Of a stretch of 64,000 bases of DNA, positions 56,350-64,000 are shown one piece after another. The stretch covers positions 496,001 to 560,000 of the forward strand of contig NZ_CP079946.1 of NCBI RefSeq assembly GCF_019968905.1. The letters are read 5' to 3'. The position numbers were made by a program, and so were the translations under genes. This DNA comes from Corallococcus sp. EGB. Lineage in GTDB: Bacteria > Myxococcota > Myxococcia > Myxococcales > Myxococcaceae. The notes below the pieces were generated by a model. It had not been told where the DNA came from and ran no database searches. It worked only from the letters and a program-made list of their open reading frames with translations. How positions within the stretch are numbered: the stretch's first letter is position 1; each line of letters opens with the position of its first letter.

Positions 56350-58392
56350 GTGCAGAGGGCCCGCCGCGTGCGTTCCGTCCTCGTCTGCGTGTGGCTGTTC
56401 CTGCTGGGGGTGCCCTTCACGGTGCTCGCCGCGTCCTATGAGGTCGACCCCGAGGACACGGGGGAGCAGGCACTCTTCGCGTTGAGGGAGGACGGCGCCA
56501 TCACTGCGGAGACGCTGTCCGCGCTGCTGGTGCTGCGGCGCTCGGGCGTGGATCCGGCGCATGCGTCGCGCGCCGGGCTGTATGCCTTGCCGGGACTGAC
56601 GTACGCGCGCGTGGATGGGGTCGCGGCTTCTGGAGGGCTGACTCCGGAGGAGCGGCGACGGCTGGCCCCCTTCCTGACGACCTCGGCGCCGGAGCGGGTG
56701 ACGGGGGATGCGAGGCTTTTGACGGCATTCGCCGCGTCGGAGCCGGTGCTGCCTCCACTGGCGCTCCAGGTGCGCGTCGCGGGTCCCCAGGGCTGGCGCG
56801 TGGGACTGCTCACTTCGCTGACGCGGCGACGGTTGGGCGCGGTGCATCGGGATGCGAACCGGCGGGCGCTGGTGGCGGAGGCGCCCGGTGTGTCGGTGGT
56901 CGTGCCCAAGTTCCACGGTCAGTGGACGGGCGAGCGGGCTTCCGTGCTGGTGGGCTCATACCGGCTGGGCTTCGGTCAGCGCCTCACGTTGGACACGACC
57001 GGGTTGCCCACACCGGAGGGTTTCCTGCCCGACGACACCGTGCGCGTGCCGGGTGATGTGGAGCGCTGGTGCTTTCTGGGAGAAGGGGCCTGCGCGCCCG
57101 AGGAGCGCGATGCGGAGGTGATGCAGGACTTTCAGTGGGACGAAGGCTTCCGGGGCGTGGTGGGGACGGTGCGGACGTCCGCGGGGGTGTCGGTGACGGG
57201 TTTCGGTTCGTACCAGTCCCGTTCGCTGATCTCGCATGCCCTGATGGAGCGGACGTCGTGTCAGGGCATGGCCTGCAAGGCGCCAGCGGTGTGGCTCGCG
57301 GGAGCAGGGGCACCCATGGGCCGTGTGGTGTCTCGCAAGCTGCCCGGCGTGTTCCATGAGTGGGCGGGCGGTGGCCATGTGGCGATGGGCTGGGGCTCGC
57401 GGACGCAGGTCGGAATGACGGCCTGGGGGGCGCGGCCGGTGTGGAGCGTGGAGGGCGCGATGCTCGATTTCCGCTCTACGGCGGGCTACCCGGCGGGCGG
57501 CGCATTCGGCGCGGTGGGCATCGACGGTGCGTGGGGCCTGGGCCCCGTGGACCTCTTCGTGGAGGCGGCTCGGACCTTCGATGCGGCGCCGGGCGGAGGT
57601 GGTGGTTACGGCGCGCTACAGCGCACGGTGGTCGCGGGCGCATCGAACGAACTGGAGCTGTCACTGCGTGCCTACGGGCGCGGCTTCGCCAATCCCTACA
57701 CGGGGGCCATGTCGGGCCCGGATGAGTTGGAGGGCTTGCGGGCCCGGAACGAAGTGGGCGCGCGTCTGCGCTATCTGCATCGGTGGGAGGGCGTGCTGCG
57801 GCTGCGCGGGGAGGTCGATGCGTGGACGCTGCCTTCCGACGGCGCGGTGGTGGGGAGCGCTGGTACGGTGAACCTGCGGGCCTCGGCTCGGGTGGACTGG
57901 CGGCCGCATGCGCTGTTCCAGCCGTCATTGTGGGGCGAGTACCGGGACAAGGACGTCGGCGTGGCGGGGGATTGCTTCGACGGCTCGGGGGAGGAGCCCT
58001 GTTCGGGGTCGCTCCTGCGCCTCACGGCCCGGGTGAAGGCGGAGCTCCACGATGCCGTGTCCGTGGCCGCGCAGTACGCGCATGCCCGCGTGGATGATCC
58101 GGTGAACCGCGGTGTGCGGGAGGACGCGCACGCGGTGGTGGAGGCGCAGGTCCGGCCTTGCGAAACCGTGAGGCTGCGCGGCCGCGCCGTGTGGAAGGAC
58201 GAGGACCTGTCGACCCGCAACCGGCTGGAGCAGTCCTTCCGGGCCACGCTCGATGCGAGCTGGACGCTGGACGCCGTGACGACGCGGGCCCGGTACGCGT
58301 GGGTCGTCGATTTGAAGGACGCGCGAGGTGCCCGGACGCCGCCGCATGCGCCCCGGCACCTGTTCGCGCTGGAAGTGGAGACGCGGTTCTGA
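56350..58392 (+). CDS. Outer-membrane beta-barrel with helix-hairpin-helix-like N-terminus
   Basis: A 680-residue exported protein (GTG 56350, 11 bases after GGGAAGGG; GTG 56338 is an alternative). After a signal peptide ('VCVWLFLLGVPFTVLAAS') come about 75 helical residues ('EQALFALREDGAITAETLSA', 'SRAGLYALPGLTYARVDGV') resembling the ComEA-like HhH DNA-binding hairpins. The rest is a strand-rich barrel with alternating aromatic/polar pattern ('RASARVDWRPHALFQPSLWG') and ends in the outer-membrane C-terminal Phe (LEVETRF). Four Cys (WCFLGEGACAP, CFDGSGEEPC) sit in likely loops. The lamin-tail gene starts 12 bp downstream, so they form an operon. A DNA- or nucleic-acid-related surface role is inference. 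Confidence 0.7.
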   Translation: MQRARRVRSVLVCVWLFLLGVPFTVLAASYEVDPEDTGEQALFALREDGAITAETLSALLVLRRSGVDPAHASRAGLYALPGLTYARVDGVAASGGLTPEERRRLAPFLTTSAPERVTGDARLLTAFAASEPVLPPLALQVRVAGPQGWRVGLLTSLTRRRLGAVHRDANRRALVAEAPGVSVVVPKFHGQWTGERASVLVGSYRLGFGQRLTLDTTGLPTPEGFLPDDTVRVPGDVERWCFLGEGACAPEERDAEVMQDFQWDEGFRGVVGTVRTSAGVSVTGFGSYQSRSLISHALMERTSCQGMACKAPAVWLAGAGAPMGRVVSRKLPGVFHEWAGGGHVAMGWGSRTQVGMTAWGARPVWSVEGAMLDFRSTAGYPAGGAFGAVGIDGAWGLGPVDLFVEAARTFDAAPGGGGGYGALQRTVVAGASNELELSLRAYGRGFANPYTGAMSGPDELEGLRARNEVGARLRYLHRWEGVLRLRGEVDAWTLPSDGAVVGSAGTVNLRASARVDWRPHALFQPSLWGEYRDKDVGVAGDCFDGSGEEPCSGSLLRLTARVKAELHDAVSVAAQYAHARVDDPVNRGVREDAHAVVEAQVRPCETVRLRGRAVWKDEDLSTRNRLEQSFRATLDASWTLDAVTTRARYAWVVDLKDARGARTPPHAPRHLFALEVETRF

Positions 58393-58404
58393 AGGGAGCG
58401 GGGT

Positions 58405-60147
58405 GTGGTGTCTCGGGCAGTGCGGGGATGGGGCGTGCGGTTGGGATTGGGGTGGGTGCTGGGATGGATGGGGGCGTGCGGACTGCCCATGTGGGAGGAG
58501 GAGCCTCCGGCGTGTGAGGCATTGCTGCCGGGGGACCTGGTCATCACGGAGTACCTCAACGATCCCGCGGGCGCGGACACGGGGAAGGAGTACGTGGAGC
58601 TCCACAACCCCACCCGCGAGACCGTGGACCTGCTGGGCGTCACGCTCTTCACCGCGCGCGATGAGGCGGCACAGGAGCGGGTCTACACCTTCACCACGGG
58701 CCTCCCGGTGGACGCGGGCGGCTTCGTCGTGCTGGGCGACGTGCGCGAGGGGGCGCTGCCCGAACACGTGGACCTGGCTTATGGCGATGCGCTCGGCGCG
58801 CTGGGGAACAGCGCGGGGCTGCTGGGCCTGCGGTGCGGGACGCGCGTGCTCGACGTGGTGTCCCTCACCGCGCCGGCGAGGTCGGGTTCTGCCCGGACCT
58901 ATGACGGCCGACTCGTGCCCGACGCGGAGGACAATGACGATCCGTCGCGCTGGTGCGATGCGCCGGGCAGCCCGGGCGTCGCGAACGCGCCGTGTCCCGT
59001 GCTGCCGGATGGCGGAGTGCCCTCCGGGGACGGAGGCCGCGTCACCACGTGCCTGCCACCGGGCGCGGTCTCGCCTCGCGAGGTCCAGCCTCCGCGTCCG
59101 GGGGAGCTGATCATCACCGAGGTGATGGCCAACCCGAGAGGCGACGACACGGTGGGCGAGTGGCTGGAGGTCCGCGCCACCGTGCCCTTGGACCTCAACG
59201 GGCTGACGGTGGGGACGGACACATCCGGCACACGTCTGGAGTCGGAGCGGTGTCTGTCGCTCGCCGCTGGAGAGTTCGCGCTGCTCGCGCGCAGGCGGGA
59301 GCAAGACGTGAATGGCGGCCTGCCGGAGCCGCTGGCCACGTTCTCCGTGGACCTGCGCAACGCGGGCGGCGTGGTCGCAGTGCGCGCGGGAAACGTGCTC
59401 ATCGACAGCGCGCTGTATGGCCCGGCCGTGGACGGCGTGGCCACCCAGGTGTCCGCGCCGCTCACCGACGATGCGAAGAACAACGACGTCTCCACGTCCT
59501 GGTGCGCGGCCACGGAGCCCTACGGTGACAAGGGCAACCTGGGCACGCCGGGGCGGGCCAACCGCGTGTGCACCGCGAGCGACGCGGGCACGGCGCAGGC
59601 CACCTGCATCGACCGGACGACGGGCCAGGCCCGAGCGCTCCGTACTCCCACCGTGGGCTCCCTGGTGCTCACCGAGTTCATGGCCGACCCCGCCGCCGTC
59701 CCGGATGCGCAGGGGGAATGGGTGGAGGTGCTCGCGCTGCGCGAGGTGGACCTCAACGGGGTGACGCTCGCCAACGAATCCGGCAGCTCCGTCCTGGAGT
59801 CCCCGCTGTGCCTGTCGATGAAGGCCGGAGGCTTCGCGGTCCTCGCGCGCAGTGACGACGCTTCACGCAATGGCGGGTTGCCTTCGGTGCTCGGCACGTT
59901 CGCCTTCGGTCTGGGCAACGGCGCGGGCGCGCATGTCCTCAAGCTGTCCGCGCAGGGAACCGTGCTGGACTCCGTGGCCTTCACGAGCGCCGCGAGCCCT
60001 GGCGTGTCTTCGCAGCTGGATGCACGCGTGCGGGACGCCACCGGCAACGACGCGGCCGGGGCCTTCTGTGCGACGCCTTCGGGCGTGACCTATGGCGCGG
60101 GCGACCGGGGCACCCCGGGCCGGGAGAACCGGAGGTGCGCGCCATGA
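58405..60147 (+). CDS. Surface lipoprotein with three lamin-tail domains
   Basis: A 580-residue lipoprotein. GTG 58405 follows GGAGCGGGG; signal peptide with lipobox-like 'WMGAC'. Three lamin-tail (LTD) repeats are seen at about 40-190, 230-390 and 420-575, each with 'LVITEYLNDPAG/ELIITEVMANPRG/SLVLTEFMADPAA', 'GEWLEVRATVPLDLNG' and a closing 'GNLGTPGRANR'-type motif with Cys. LTDs are immunoglobulin-like modules often joined to nucleases and hydrolases in bacteria. It sits between the barrel and nuclease genes; its stop overlaps the nuclease start (ATGA). It probably displays or tethers partners at the cell surface. Confidence 0.85.
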   Translation: MVSRAVRGWGVRLGLGWVLGWMGACGLPMWEEEPPACEALLPGDLVITEYLNDPAGADTGKEYVELHNPTRETVDLLGVTLFTARDEAAQERVYTFTTGLPVDAGGFVVLGDVREGALPEHVDLAYGDALGALGNSAGLLGLRCGTRVLDVVSLTAPARSGSARTYDGRLVPDAEDNDDPSRWCDAPGSPGVANAPCPVLPDGGVPSGDGGRVTTCLPPGAVSPREVQPPRPGELIITEVMANPRGDDTVGEWLEVRATVPLDLNGLTVGTDTSGTRLESERCLSLAAGEFALLARRREQDVNGGLPEPLATFSVDLRNAGGVVAVRAGNVLIDSALYGPAVDGVATQVSAPLTDDAKNNDVSTSWCAATEPYGDKGNLGTPGRANRVCTASDAGTAQATCIDRTTGQARALRTPTVGSLVLTEFMADPAAVPDAQGEWVEVLALREVDLNGVTLANESGSSVLESPLCLSMKAGGFAVLARSDDASRNGGLPSVLGTFAFGLGNGAGAHVLKLSAQGTVLDSVAFTSAASPGVSSQLDARVRDATGNDAAGAFCATPSGVTYGAGDRGTPGRENRRCAP

Positions 60148-60647
60148 GGAGGCGGGGAGTGGGGTGGCTGCTGCTGCTCGCCCTGCTGTCCGCCTGCGGC
60201 GGCGGGGAAGGGGAGTGCGGCCCGAGCACGGGCGTGGTGGCGAAGGTCATCGACGGCGACACCGTGGTGCTCCAGGACGGCGAGCGCATCCGCTACCTGC
60301 TCGTGGATACACCGGAGACCACGCGGGGCCACGACGACTGCTTCGGCGAGGAGGCCACGGCGTTCAACCGCTCGCTCGTGGAGGGCCGCACGGTGCGGCT
60401 GCGCGACGCGGAGGCGTGCACGGACCGCTACGGGCGGCGGCTCGCGTACGTGTCCGTGGACGGCCAGGACGTGAACGCGCTGCTCGTGCAGCGGGGCTAT
60501 GCGTGCACGCTGTTCATCCCGCCGGCCGGTGCCTCCCGGCGCGGCGAGTTCGAGGCCCTGGAGGTGGAGGCCCGCCGCGCCCGCCGGGGCCTGTGGGGCC
60601 GCTGCCCGGCGCCGTGTCCCAGGGGGCGGCGCCCGGCGGCGTCCGCG
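60144..60647 (+). CDS. Thermonuclease-family lipoprotein (SNase-like)
   Basis: ATG 60144 overlaps the lamin-tail stop. Signal peptide with lipobox LLSAC (Cys18). The staphylococcal-nuclease core is complete: 'AKVIDGDTVVLQDG', R50/D55/E58 in 'RYLLVDTPE', and R98 in 'YGRRLAYVSVDG', so it should cleave DNA/RNA with Ca2+. The domain ends about Cys154 in 'GLWGRCPAP' (60605). There is no in-frame stop after that anywhere up to the window end: the frame runs antisense through the 60648-61355 gene and into the kinase frame. The end given here is therefore the likely domain limit, not a stop codon. Either the stop was lost by an indel, or the tail is a real read-through. Confidence 0.75.
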
Positions 60648-61355
60648 CTACGACAGCGTGTCCATCACCGCCTGGTTCAGCTCCGAGTCCAGCGGCCACG
60701 CGGCAGGACGACGCGACGTGGTGAGGTCCAGCGTGCCGTCCGTGAGCTTCGCCCCGAACGCGTCCCCCACGAACAGCCGCACCTTGCGCACCTGCTCCCG
60801 AAGCGCGGCGCCCACGTCGGGCGGCCCGGCCATCGTGCTCAGCACCTCGCCGGCGCGCTCGACGAGCCACGCCAGGGACTGGATGTGGGCCTCCTGCTCC
60901 AGGTCCGCGGGCGTGCCGAGCTCCACCGCCACCTTCGTGCCCCAGGCGCTGGACAGCCTGTCCGCCATCGCGGGCAGGTGCCGCCGCAGGTGCATGGGCG
61001 AGGACTCGGGCATCGACTTCGCGGGCGTGTCCAGCACCGTGGCGTCGTGGAGCGTGAGCGCCTCGATGACGCCGTCCGGGACGAACGTCACGTCCAGCGC
61101 GTCCCCGCGCGAGCCGTAGCCGCTGGAGGTGGTGAGCAGCACGCCGCGGCCCTGGCGGAACTCGCCGTACTCCCGGACGAGCCCCGTCACCTCGCGCCCG
61201 CTGCGCAGGAACACCGTCACCTGCGGCAGGTTCAGCGGCAGGCCTTCATCGCGGCGGCGCATGAGGATGCTCATCGCCTCCAGCACCTCCCAGGCGCTGC
61301 GCACGGGGCCCCGGGCCAGCGACTCCAGCGGATCCACCGGCTTGGACGTGCTCAT
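60648..61355 (-). CDS. Unknown protein with possible Sm-like barrel segment
   Basis: A 235-residue soluble protein. ATG 61355 (MSTSKPVDPL) is used; the frame extends 12 codons further. The N-terminal third contains short strands 'VTVFLRSGREVTGLVREYGE' and 'DVTFVPDGVIEALTLHD' that resemble an Sm/LSm-like small barrel; the C-terminal half is helical ('IQSLAWLVERAGEVLSTMAG', 'ALREQVRKVRLFVGDAFG'). Ordinary codon usage and composition mark it as real, unlike the antisense frame. No family was recognised and function is unknown. It converges on the nuclease gene and is divergent from the histidine kinase. Confidence 0.7.
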   Translation of the reverse strand: MSTSKPVDPLESLARGPVRSAWEVLEAMSILMRRRDEGLPLNLPQVTVFLRSGREVTGLVREYGEFRQGRGVLLTTSSGYGSRGDALDVTFVPDGVIEALTLHDATVLDTPAKSMPESSPMHLRRHLPAMADRLSSAWGTKVAVELGTPADLEQEAHIQSLAWLVERAGEVLSTMAGPPDVGAALREQVRKVRLFVGDAFGAKLTDGTLDLTTSRRPAAWPLDSELNQAVMDTLS

Positions 61356-61733
61356 GAGCGGCCCTCCGCCAGGACGTGTACCCAGGTCCACGTCCGCGAG
61401 GGCAACCGCCCCGTCGCCAGCACATCATCGCCGCGTCCGCCCGTTCTGCGTCCCACGAATGCCATGGCCTGCTGCCTCCCGTGTACCCGGGAGGCAGTCT
61501 CCCCCAGGTCACGGGTGGGACCCAGCGGATCTCGAGTCCGCAATGTCCCGGGGTTCAGTTGGAGAGGTGGGCAACCCACCCCGTCTCCGCCCGCAGGCCC
61601 CATCCATTTTGCGGCGTGTCATGCGCATCCTCCCTCCACTCCGTGCACGTCCAGGGAGCAAGGGTCCAGTGACGCTCACTCTTCCGACAGCAAGCGGCCT
61701 GTCTCGTCCGGCCAGGGCTCCCGGGGCGCCAGC
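61356..61733. other. Divergent intergenic region with hairpin
   Basis: 378 bp between the Sm-like-segment gene (minus) and the histidine kinase (plus). It contains a 9-bp perfect stem TGCCTCCCG/CGGGAGGCA with a 6-base loop (61473-61496) that could be a leader structure. No gene with normal composition was seen, although one frame is open throughout. Confidence 0.45.
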
Positions 61734-64000
61734 ATGAACCCGGTTGCATCCACGCAAGACTCGCTCGCGGACCTCGTGGAGGCGAGGCGCGAGGACATCA
61801 TCCAGCGCTGGGGCGCCCGGCTGGAGCCCCCTCCCCCGGACACGGCCGAGGAACTCCAGGAGCGGCTGGAGGGGATGCTCAAGCTGGTGGACGCGCTCGT
61901 GCTCGTCCTCCGGCAGGATGCCCTGGAGGCCCGGTCCTCCACCGGGCCGGCCTGGGCCCATGCCCGGGAGCTGGGGCTGCGGCGCTTCCAGGCCGGCGCG
62001 CGCGTGGAGACGCTGGTGCAGGAGTACGGCCTCCTGCGCGAGGCCATCCTGGAGGTGCTGGATGCATCCCCCCGGCCGCTCGGCACGGACGAGCTGCGCG
62101 GGCTGTGGCGTGCGCTGGACCGCAGCCTGACGGAGGCCGTGGCCCGCTACGTCCACGAGCATGAACAGGCGCTGCGCTCGCGCGAGCTGCGGCTGCAGGA
62201 GATCCTCGACCACGCCCCGGCCGCCATCTACGCGAAGGACGCGGGCGGGCGGTACCTGTTCGTCAACCTTCCCTTTGAAGCCATCTCCGGGCACGCGCGC
62301 GCGTCGGTGCTGGGGCGCTCGGACCTGGAGCTGTTCCCCCGGGAGACGGCGGAGCGCTTCCGCTACAACGACCGCCGGGTGCTGGCGTCGAGGATGCCGC
62401 TCGTCTTCGACGAGGAGGTGCTCCAGCCCGACGGGGCGCACCTCTACCACACGATGAAGTTCCCCCTGCCCGGCGTGGGGGAGGGCCAGTCGTGGGCCCT
62501 CTGCGGCGTGTCCACGGACATCACCGCCACGCGCACGCTGCGCCAGGAGCGCGACGAGGCCCGCGAGCAGCTCCAGCGCGTGCTCACCCAATTGCCCGTG
62601 GTGCTGTGGGCCTTCGACACGCAGGGCGTCTTCACCCTCTTCGAGGGCGAGGGCGTGACGACCACGACCGTGTCCTCCCAGGGGATGCAGGGGCGCTCCG
62701 TATTCGAGGTGTTCCGGGACCGGCGGGACGTGCTGGAGGTCGTCCTGCGCGCGCTGGCCGGGGAGCGGATGTCCACGGAGCTCTACCTCATGGGCGTCTG
62801 GTTCGAGGTGCGCCTCCTGCCGGTGGTCGGTCCGGACGGACGGGTGGTGAGCGTGTCGGGCGTGTCGCTGGACATCACCGAGCGGCGCCGCGCGGAGCAG
62901 GAGCTGCGGGCGTCGGAGACGCGCTACCGGCTGGCCACCCTGGCCACCCGCGACATCATCTGGGACTGGGACCTGGTGACCGGGGAGATCCACTGGAGCG
63001 AGCTGGCGCCGCGCATCCTCCGGCTGGACACGTCCCGGCCGCTGCCCGTCATGGACATGGCGTGGTGGACCGCCAGCCTGCACCCCGACGAGCGCGAGCG
63101 GGTGACGCGGGAGCTCAGGCAGGCGCTCGACAGCCGTGACGGTCACTGGCTGGCCGAGTACCGGATGCGCCGGGGCGATGGGACCTGGGCCTTCGTCGAG
63201 GACCGGGGCCGCGTGGTGAAGGACCTCCAGGGCCGCCCGGTGCGCATGGTGGGCGCCATGCAGGACGTCACCGACCGGCACGAGGCGGAAGCCGAGGCGA
63301 AGCGCCGCGCCGAGTTCGAACAGCTGCTCATCGGCATCGTCGGCCACGACCTGCGCAACCCCATCTCCGCCATCACCATGGCCGCCACGACGCTGTCGAA
63401 GCGCGAGGACGCCTGCCCGCGCGACCAGAAGGCCGTGGCCCGCATCCTCTCCAGCGCCGACCGCGCGCAGCGCATGCTGCACGACGTGCTGGACTTCACC
63501 CAGGCCCGGTTGGGCGGCGGCATCCCCATGGACCCGCGCGAGGTGGACCTCCTGGACCTGGTGCGCCAGGTGCTGGACGAGGTCCAGCAGGCCCACCCGG
63601 ACCGGCGCCTGGAGGTGGACGGACGGGGCGATGCCCGGCTGTCCTGCGACCCGGACCGCCTGGCCCAGGTCATCACCAACCTGGTGAACAACGCGCTCGC
63701 CTATGGCGACGCCTTCAGCCCGGTGCGCGTGCGCCTGCGCAGCCAGCAGGACACGGTGACGCTCGCGGTGAGGAACCTGGGGCGCCCCATTCCGCCGGAG
63801 CTGATGCCGCGCCTGTTCGAACCGCTCAAGCGGGCGGAGGCCCGCGACGGACACCGCAACGCCCACGGACTGGGGCTGGGGCTCTTCATCGTGAAGCACA
63901 TCGTGGACGCGCATGCCGGGAGGCTGCGCGTGCGCTCCACCCACCAGGATGGCACCACCTTCCTCGTGAGGCTGCCGCGCCGGCCGCCTGCCCGGGAGTG
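61734..64000 (+). CDS. PAS-domain sensor histidine kinase, 3' end outside window
   Basis: At least 755 residues (ATG 61734); the frame is still open at the window end, a few residues after the ATPase domain. N-terminal about 150 residues look like the RsbRD_N sensor helix bundle ('LADLVEARREDIIQRWGARL', 'ETLVQEYGLLREAILEV'). Then three PAS-like domains (about 160-275, 285-400 and 405-525, the last with a PAC segment 'YRMRRGDGTWAFVEDRGRVV'). HisKA follows with phospho-acceptor H538 in 'LIGIVGHDLRNPISAITMAA', and HATPase_c with N-box 'ITNLVNNALAYG', G-boxes near 'GLGLGLFIVKHIV'. No membrane segments; cytoplasmic. No response regulator is next to it in the window, so its partner is unknown. Confidence 0.9.
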   Translation, partial: MNPVASTQDSLADLVEARREDIIQRWGARLEPPPPDTAEELQERLEGMLKLVDALVLVLRQDALEARSSTGPAWAHARELGLRRFQAGARVETLVQEYGLLREAILEVLDASPRPLGTDELRGLWRALDRSLTEAVARYVHEHEQALRSRELRLQEILDHAPAAIYAKDAGGRYLFVNLPFEAISGHARASVLGRSDLELFPRETAERFRYNDRRVLASRMPLVFDEEVLQPDGAHLYHTMKFPLPGVGEGQSWALCGVSTDITATRTLRQERDEAREQLQRVLTQLPVVLWAFDTQGVFTLFEGEGVTTTTVSSQGMQGRSVFEVFRDRRDVLEVVLRALAGERMSTELYLMGVWFEVRLLPVVGPDGRVVSVSGVSLDITERRRAEQELRASETRYRLATLATRDIIWDWDLVTGEIHWSELAPRILRLDTSRPLPVMDMAWWTASLHPDERERVTRELRQALDSRDGHWLAEYRMRRGDGTWAFVEDRGRVVKDLQGRPVRMVGAMQDVTDRHEAEAEAKRRAEFEQLLIGIVGHDLRNPISAITMAATTLSKREDACPRDQKAVARILSSADRAQRMLHDVLDFTQARLGGGIPMDPREVDLLDLVRQVLDEVQQAHPDRRLEVDGRGDARLSCDPDRLAQVITNLVNNALAYGDAFSPVRVRLRSQQDTVTLAVRNLGRPIPPELMPRLFEPLKRAEARDGHRNAHGLGLGLFIVKHIVDAHAGRLRVRSTHQDGTTFLVRLPRRPPARE

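Noticed and set aside
61509..63944. Minus-strand open frame opposite the histidine kinase
   Set aside because: Low-complexity Arg/His/Gly-rich translation without motifs; the plus strand has all kinase boxes.

Overview
This 64-kb stretch is GC-rich chromosomal DNA with the gene content of a myxobacterium, most likely Myxococcaceae (Corallococcus/Myxococcus type). The signs are a DUF2378 protein (a family centred on Myxococcus and relatives), an ADYC-domain lipoprotein with NGRxL repeats, two multi-domain Ser/Thr kinases, many lipoproteins of unknown role, an IS66 element and a polymorphic-toxin remnant. I recognised no tRNA, rRNA or CRISPR array. Family names come from reading motifs; no database search was run.

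Layout. 1-6.6 kb: end of a propeller-like protein, a single-domain response regulator, a kinase-STAND-FGE fusion and an ADYC lipoprotein. 6.8-15.5 kb: a CxxCH lipoprotein, an RND efflux adaptor/pump pair and a GH77 4-alpha-glucanotransferase. 15.5-20 kb: a lectin/pore-forming-like protein, a glycolipid-binding-like protein divergent from an AraC regulator, a SpoIIAA-like protein and an AMIN-like lipoprotein. 20-30.5 kb: an aminotransferase, a nucleotide-transporter-like protein translationally coupled to a Tat-signal epimerase, a type II NADH dehydrogenase-like protein and a 1,615-residue topoisomerase III-RecQ-HRDC fusion. 30.8-36.2 kb: an MBL-fold hydrolase, an M57-like metalloprotease, a DUF5335 protein, a ClpX-like ATPase without its zinc domain, and two overlapping lipoprotein genes. 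36.5-48.1 kb: treZ, a discoidin-domain secreted protein, an M20 peptidase, a VOC protein, a TPR protein, a PEGA-tailed kinase, a YadGH-type ABC exporter and ettA.

48.1-53.6 kb is a genomic scar. A complete 865-bp IS5-family element (18-bp perfect inverted repeats, TA duplication) sits at the 5' edge of a truncated toxin-like ORF, which is followed with a 4-nt overlap by an immunity-like gene. Next, a complete 2,381-bp IS66 element (GTAACC ends, 8-bp duplication GAATCCTC) splits a small HEAT-like gene whose halves rejoin in frame when the insertion is removed.

53.6-64 kb: an ATP-grasp protein, a DUF2378/esterase pair, and a three-gene run coding an outer-membrane barrel with a helix-hairpin-helix-like N-terminus, a lamin-tail surface lipoprotein and a complete-active-site thermonuclease lipoprotein. 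I propose this run as a possible cell-surface DNA-handling module. A protein with an Sm-like segment and a three-PAS histidine kinase that runs off the window follow.

The best candidates for undescribed biology are the barrel/lamin-tail/nuclease module, the IS-beheaded toxin-immunity remnant, the TopoIII-RecQ fusion, and the exported-looking epimerase coupled to a nucleotide-transporter-like gene.
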